Shown here: one piece after another, positions 61,605 to 64,000 of the stretch
Layout of the letters: every line of letters starts with the position of its first letter
Position numbering within the stretch: the first letter of the stretch is position 1
Made by a program: the position numbers and the translations under genes
Origin: Arthrobacter sp. ISL-5
Lineage (GTDB): Bacteria > Actinomycetota > Actinomycetes > Actinomycetales > Micrococcaceae
Direction of reading: 5' to 3'
Assembly: GCF_018613835.1 (NCBI RefSeq)
Contig: NZ_JAGGPM010000008.1
Span: 49,168 to 113,167, forward strand
DNA length: 64,000 nt
Notes under the pieces: model-generated
Told to the model about the DNA's origin: nothing
Databases searched by the model: none
Seen by the model: only the letters and a program-made list of their open reading frames with translations

Positions 61605-63947
61605 ATGACTGAACAGAACACCGCCGTGGCCACTCCGTTCCCGTCCGCCTCGATCCTGGGCTACCCCCGCATCGGACGCCGCCGCGAACTGAAGAAGGCC
61701 GTTGAAGCCTACTGGGCCGGCAAGATCGACGCTGCAGCCCTTGACGCCGCCGCCAAGGAAATCCAGCTGGGCACGGCCAAGCGCCTGCAGGGCCTGGGCC
61801 TGACCGAAGCCGCAGCCGTTCCGGGCACCTTCTCCTTCTACGACCAGGTGCTCGACGCCGCCGCCCACCTCGGCGCCGTTCCGGCCCGTTTCGGCAACCT
61901 CCTGAACGCAGAGGGCCAGCTGGACATCGATGGCTACTTCACCCTCGCCCGCGGCAACAAGGAACAGCAGCCGCTGGAAATGACCAAGTGGTTCGACACG
62001 AACTACCACTACCTCGTGCCGGAAATCGGCCCGGAGACCAACTTCACGCTGGCCTCCAACCGCATCGTTGAAGAGTTCGAATACGCCCTCGCCAACGGCG
62101 TGGTGACCCGCCCGTACATCGTCGGCCCGGTCACCTTCCTGCTCCTGAGCAAGGCTTCCGACGACGCACCGGCCGGCTTCAGCCCGCTGTCCCGCCTCGA
62201 GGATGTCCTCCCGGTCTACACCGCGCTGCTCGAGAAGCTCGCTGCCGCCGGCGCCAGCTGGGTCCAGCTGGACGAGCCCGCACTGGTGGTTGACCAGGAC
62301 GCCTCCGCCGAGGAGATCCAGGCCGCGGTCGCCCGCTCTTACGAGGTCCTCTCCGCCGTTGCCCAGCGCCCGCAGCTGTTCGTCTCCACCCCGTACGGCG
62401 CGCTGAACGGCCAGCTCGGCACCCTCGCCGCCACCAACATCGACGCCCTGCACATCGACGTCTTCAAGGGCGCCGTCCCGTCCGCAGCGGCACTTGCCGC
62501 ACTGGGCAGCAAGACCCTGGTTGCCGGCGTCGTGGACGGCCACAACATCTGGCGCAACGATCTTGCCGCCTCCGCGGACAAGATCGCCGAACTGAAGAAG
62601 TCGGTCGCCAAGCTGGCCATCAGCACCTCCACCTCCACCCAGCACGTCCCGCACGACGTTGACGAAGAGGCACAGCTGTCCGAGCAGCTCCGCAGCTGGT
62701 TGGCCTTCGCCGACCAGAAGGCTGTTGAGGTTGTCACGCTCGCTGGCGTACTCACCGATGCAGCTGCGGTCCAGCCTGCCATCGATGAAGCCTCCCGCAT
62801 CATCGCCAACCGCGCCGCCGCCGAAGGGGTCCAGCGCGCCGATGTCCGGGCCCGCACCGCAGCCCTGACCCCGGCCGACTTCGACCGCTCCGAGTACTCG
62901 GTCCGCGAAGCCGCACAGGAAAAGGCCCTGCACCTGCCGCCGCTGCCCACCACCACCATCGGCTCCTTCCCGCAGACCTCCGAAATCCGTTCGGCCCGTG
63001 CCCGTAACAACAAGGGCGACCTCACCAACGAGCAGTACGAGCAGCTCATGAAGGACGAGATCAAGCGCGTTGTGGAGCTGCAGGAAGAGCTCGGCTACGA
63101 CGTCCTGGTGCACGGCGAGCCCGAGCGCAACGACATGGTCCAGTACTTCGCCGAGAACCTGGAAGGCTTCGACGTCACCGTCCACGGCTGGGTTCAGTCC
63201 TACGGCTCACGCTGCACCCGCCCGTCCATCCTCTGGGGCGACGTCACCCGCAGCGCCCCCATCACCGTGAAGTGGGCAGAATACGCCCAGTCGCTGACCA
63301 GCAAGCCGATGAAGGGCATGCTGACCGGTCCGGTCACCATCCTGGCCTGGTCCTTCGTCCGCGACGACCAGCCGCTGGGCGAGACCGCCAACCAGGTCGG
63401 CCTGGCCCTGCGCGACGAAATCGCCGACCTCGAAGCCGCCGGCATCAAGGTCATCCAGGTGGACGAGCCCGCCCTGCGCGAGCTCCTTCCCCTGCGCAAG
63501 GCCGACCAGGCCGCCTACCTGGACTGGTCCGTGAACTCGTTCCGCCTGGCCACCGCCGGTGCCGCCGACGCGACCCAGATCCACACGCACCTGTGCTACT
63601 CCGAGTTCGGCGCCATCATCGACGCCATCGACGGACTGGACGCGGACGTCACCTCCATCGAGGCCGCACGCTCCCGCATGGAGGTCGTCCACGACCTCGA
63701 GTCCCACGGCTTCGGCCGCGGCGTCGGCCCGGGCGTCTACGACATCCACTCGCCGCGCGTCCCGGGCGAGCAGGAAGTCACCGAGCTGCTCAGCACGGCC
63801 GTGAAGCACGTGCCGTCCCGCCAGCTCTGGGTCAACCCGGACTGCGGCCTGAAGACCCGCGGCTACGCCGAGACCGAAGAGTCCCTGCGCAACCTCGTCG
63901 CGGCCACCAAGACGGTCCGCGCGGAACTGCTCGAAGGTGCAAAATAA
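61605..63947 (+). CDS. metE: Cobalamin-independent methionine synthase
   Basis: The 780-residue two-barrel enzyme has the N-terminal domain (SILGYPRIGRRRELKKAVE) and the catalytic C-terminal barrel (TTTIGSFPQTSEIR, VHGEPERNDMVQYFAENL). Zinc ligands are His and Cys in HTHLCYSEF and Cys in NPDCGLKTRGY. It transfers methyl from 5-methyl-THF polyglutamate to homocysteine without B12. The gene is complete. AAGGAAAAT precedes ATG 61605. It forms an operon with metF; sequence after 63948 shows no gene before the window ends. Confidence 0.97.
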   Translation: MTEQNTAVATPFPSASILGYPRIGRRRELKKAVEAYWAGKIDAAALDAAAKEIQLGTAKRLQGLGLTEAAAVPGTFSFYDQVLDAAAHLGAVPARFGNLLNAEGQLDIDGYFTLARGNKEQQPLEMTKWFDTNYHYLVPEIGPETNFTLASNRIVEEFEYALANGVVTRPYIVGPVTFLLLSKASDDAPAGFSPLSRLEDVLPVYTALLEKLAAAGASWVQLDEPALVVDQDASAEEIQAAVARSYEVLSAVAQRPQLFVSTPYGALNGQLGTLAATNIDALHIDVFKGAVPSAAALAALGSKTLVAGVVDGHNIWRNDLAASADKIAELKKSVAKLAISTSTSTQHVPHDVDEEAQLSEQLRSWLAFADQKAVEVVTLAGVLTDAAAVQPAIDEASRIIANRAAAEGVQRADVRARTAALTPADFDRSEYSVREAAQEKALHLPPLPTTTIGSFPQTSEIRSARARNNKGDLTNEQYEQLMKDEIKRVVELQEELGYDVLVHGEPERNDMVQYFAENLEGFDVTVHGWVQSYGSRCTRPSILWGDVTRSAPITVKWAEYAQSLTSKPMKGMLTGPVTILAWSFVRDDQPLGETANQVGLALRDEIADLEAAGIKVIQVDEPALRELLPLRKADQAAYLDWSVNSFRLATAGAADATQIHTHLCYSEFGAIIDAIDGLDADVTSIEAARSRMEVVHDLESHGFGRGVGPGVYDIHSPRVPGEQEVTELLSTAVKHVPSRQLWVNPDCGLKTRGYAETEESLRNLVAATKTVRAELLEGAK

Positions 63948-64000
63948 GAGTACGACGTAGCCGCTGATCGAGCTTGAGACGCCGACGGCGGGCGGGCACC

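Noticed and set aside
61572..63185. A 537-codon minus-strand frame opposite metE
   Set aside because: Shadow of a strongly conserved gene.
1..64000. CRISPR array
   Set aside because: No series of regularly spaced 20-40 bp repeats exists in the window; the only short regular set is the three hip operators.

Overview
The window looks like chromosomal DNA from a high-GC Gram-positive actinobacterium of the Micrococcaceae, most likely Arthrobacter or Pseudarthrobacter. The reasons are the paired clpP1-clpP2-clpX locus, a two-residue-variant (HYGH) IleRS behind a translational T-box, a Micrococcaceae-type proB-proA-nadD-rsfS order, mycothiol-type redox proteins, abundant GTG/TTG starts and several leaderless genes placed directly after TAGACT-like -10 boxes. 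This assignment is inferred from gene content and order; no database comparison was possible.

Layout. 0.1-5 kb: tRNA-Gly(UCC), tRNA-Pro(UGG), trigger factor and the Clp protease. 5-16.7 kb: metabolic and envelope genes: a DsbA-fold nitroreductase, a GH15 trehalase-like enzyme, valS, DUF488, a three-gene sigma/anti-sigma/exported-protein module, an SDR, a secreted glycerophosphodiesterase and an EEP phosphatase. 16.7-27.3 kb: ileS (T-box), folC, DUF4233, ndk, VKOR and RNase E/G. 27.3-37.1 kb: a TPP riboswitch with a ThiD-TenA fusion, rplU-rpmA-obgE-proB-proA, a small membrane gene, nadD, a proline/alanine-rich membrane protein and rsfS.

37.2-46.3 kb is the accessory part. It is bracketed on its left by two identical tRNA-Ala(GGC) genes 1.2 kb apart and holds a HipB/HipA-type locus with three evenly spaced palindromic operators and a frameshifted hipA, many small orphan genes, a resolvase remnant, a DUF1508 gene and a DUF2231 membrane gene. 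46.3-51.2 kb is an iron module: a ferritin with a Gly/His-rich tail downstream of a FecCD-FecCD-FecE siderophore uptake operon, divergent from the substrate-binding lipoprotein whose start overlaps an IdeR/DtxR box.

51.3-64 kb: a HAAS-PadR-hydrolase group (the hydrolase is frameshifted), small stress-type genes, a degenerate HPt protein, PhnA/YjdM, a flavoprotein, an RlmG-like methyltransferase, a ROK repressor, a lipoprotein, and metF-metE preceded by a leader that appears structured. I found no CRISPR array, no intact insertion sequence and no prophage. The most unusual items are the hip operators with the broken kinase gene, the SD-sequestering T-box, the thiD riboswitch whose aptamer appears to carry the ribosome binding site, and the metF leader.
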